Shown here: positions 4,708 to 5,038 of the stretch, piece after piece | How positions within the stretch are numbered: position 1 is the stretch's first letter | Layout of the letters: every line of letters begins with the position of its first letter | From: Clostridia bacterium | GTDB taxonomy: Bacteria > CBDUZB01 > JAGLHV01 | DNA length: 5,038 nt | Direction: 5' to 3' | Assembly (NCBI GenBank): GCA_030595925.1 | Contig: JAUVLC010000147.1 | Span: 1-5,038 of the forward strand | Program-made: the position numbers and the translations under genes | The notes under the pieces: generated by a model | Database searches by the model: none | What the model was told of the DNA's origin: nothing | The model's input: only the letters and a program-made list of their open reading frames with translations

Positions 4708-4888
4708 CATAGGGGAGGTAGCGTAGTAACTTGACTAATTGTAAATCGCAAGCAGGTTTGGAAAAGAATTGAAAGTAAGTTCAAGTGGAATAAGCAAATT
4801 ATACCGGAAAGGGATTGAGACAACTAAAAAACGAACCAAAAGTAATACAAAGAATAGCTAGTTAATAAAGGACACAGCGTTCCCTATG
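4708..4888 (+). mobile_element. MITE-like element copy B (decayed)
   Basis: This 181-bp element has the same orientation and organisation as copy A. Its terminal repeats 4708-4724 and 4872-4888 match at 12 of 17 positions, with the outer CATAGGG perfect. The interior is collinear with copy A, with an identical stretch of over 40 bp (about 4763-4807). It lacks about 24 bp at the junction of the left end and the coding remnant and carries one extra A in a homopolymer. The weaker ends and frameshift suggest that it is the older or more decayed copy. It lies 164 bp after the deacetylase stop codon. Confidence 0.7.
4745..4865 (+). pseudogene. Frameshifted transposase C-terminal remnant in copy B
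   Basis: The frame reads SRFGKELKVSSSGISKLYRKG and is clearly homologous to the remnant at 3127-3273. After ACT (4823-4825) a run of six A (4826-4831) replaces five A in copy A and shifts the frame. Resuming in the shifted frame gives NEPKVIQRIAS and TAA 4863-4865, matching NEPEVIQIIISY of copy A. It is an inactive relic of the helix-turn-helix end of a REP-type transposase. Confidence 0.6.
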
Positions 4889-5038
4889 TCTTTAGCAATG
4901 AGCTATTTGCGCTGTAAAAATAGCGTCGAAGAAACAAGAAATTAAAAATCACTTTACCCCAAAGTTTGCAGGGAAAGATGGATGGAAGGATGGTTAAAAA
5001 AGGAAATTCACCCCGGAGGTAAAAAAGGCAAAAAAAAT
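4889..5038. other. Right-edge spacer
   Basis: No gene is supported. An inverted pair GCTATTT (4902-4908) and AAATAGC (4918-4924) could form a 7-bp hairpin with a 9-nt loop, in line with the right end of copy B. The remainder is A-rich and leads to a GGAGGT at 5015-5020. Confidence 0.45.
5015..5020 (+). promoter_or_regulatory. Possible ribosome-binding site of a gene beyond the window
   Basis: GGAGGT is a perfect match to the anti-Shine-Dalgarno core. No start codon occurs within the next 18 bases. The window ends in AT, so an ATG could begin at 5037 if the next base is G, but that spacing (16 bases) would be long. The call depends on sequence outside the window. Confidence 0.25.

Noticed and set aside
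4898-4945. 15-codon frame after copy B
   Set aside because: It has no ribosome-binding site, is very short and overlaps an inverted repeat.

Overview
The window is AT-rich DNA in which every supported gene lies on the + strand. Genes are separated by long spacers full of repeats and mobile-element debris. This fits an uncultured, environmental Gram-negative-type bacterium, perhaps in the Omnitrophota/Desantisbacteria/Aerophobota range. That placement is a weak inference from the protein types (CxxC-x17-CxxC zinc ribbon, repetitive exported propeller, REP-type transposase relics), since no marker gene is present. The code appears to be the standard bacterial one: the two long genes use TGG for Trp, have no internal TGA and end in TAA.

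Layout. 2-82 is the last 26 codons of an unidentified gene. 85-148 is a C-rich/G-rich inverted-repeat element. 212-233 is a perfect interrupted palindrome just before a small zinc-ribbon gene (259-597). That gene is cut by an in-frame TGA, yet the same frame stays open and coding-like for 45 more codons to a TAA at 733-735. 736-1068 is a spacer with a perfect hairpin (804-824) and purine-rich direct repeats. 1069-2847 encodes a 592-aa exported protein with seven tandem ~57-aa repeats, probably a seven-bladed beta-propeller, followed by a beta-rich C-terminal domain. 2848-3430 is a spacer with a severed gene start, a 204-bp MITE-like element (copy A) and a strong hairpin. 3431-4543 encodes a 370-aa histone-deacetylase/AcuC-family amidohydrolase. 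4544-5038 is a spacer with a second, more decayed copy of the element (copy B, 4708-4888) and a possible ribosome-binding site at the right edge.

The genes do not form an obvious pathway. Each is isolated by a spacer of at least 170 bp and there is no operon-like packing. The strongest unusual signals are the split zinc-ribbon gene, the two directly oriented MITE-like elements that both keep the 3' end of a transposase gene and bracket the deacetylase gene, the seven-fold repeat array with nearly identical central units, and a His-to-Ala change in the deacetylase metal-binding motif. I see no convincing evidence for a complete new multi-gene system.
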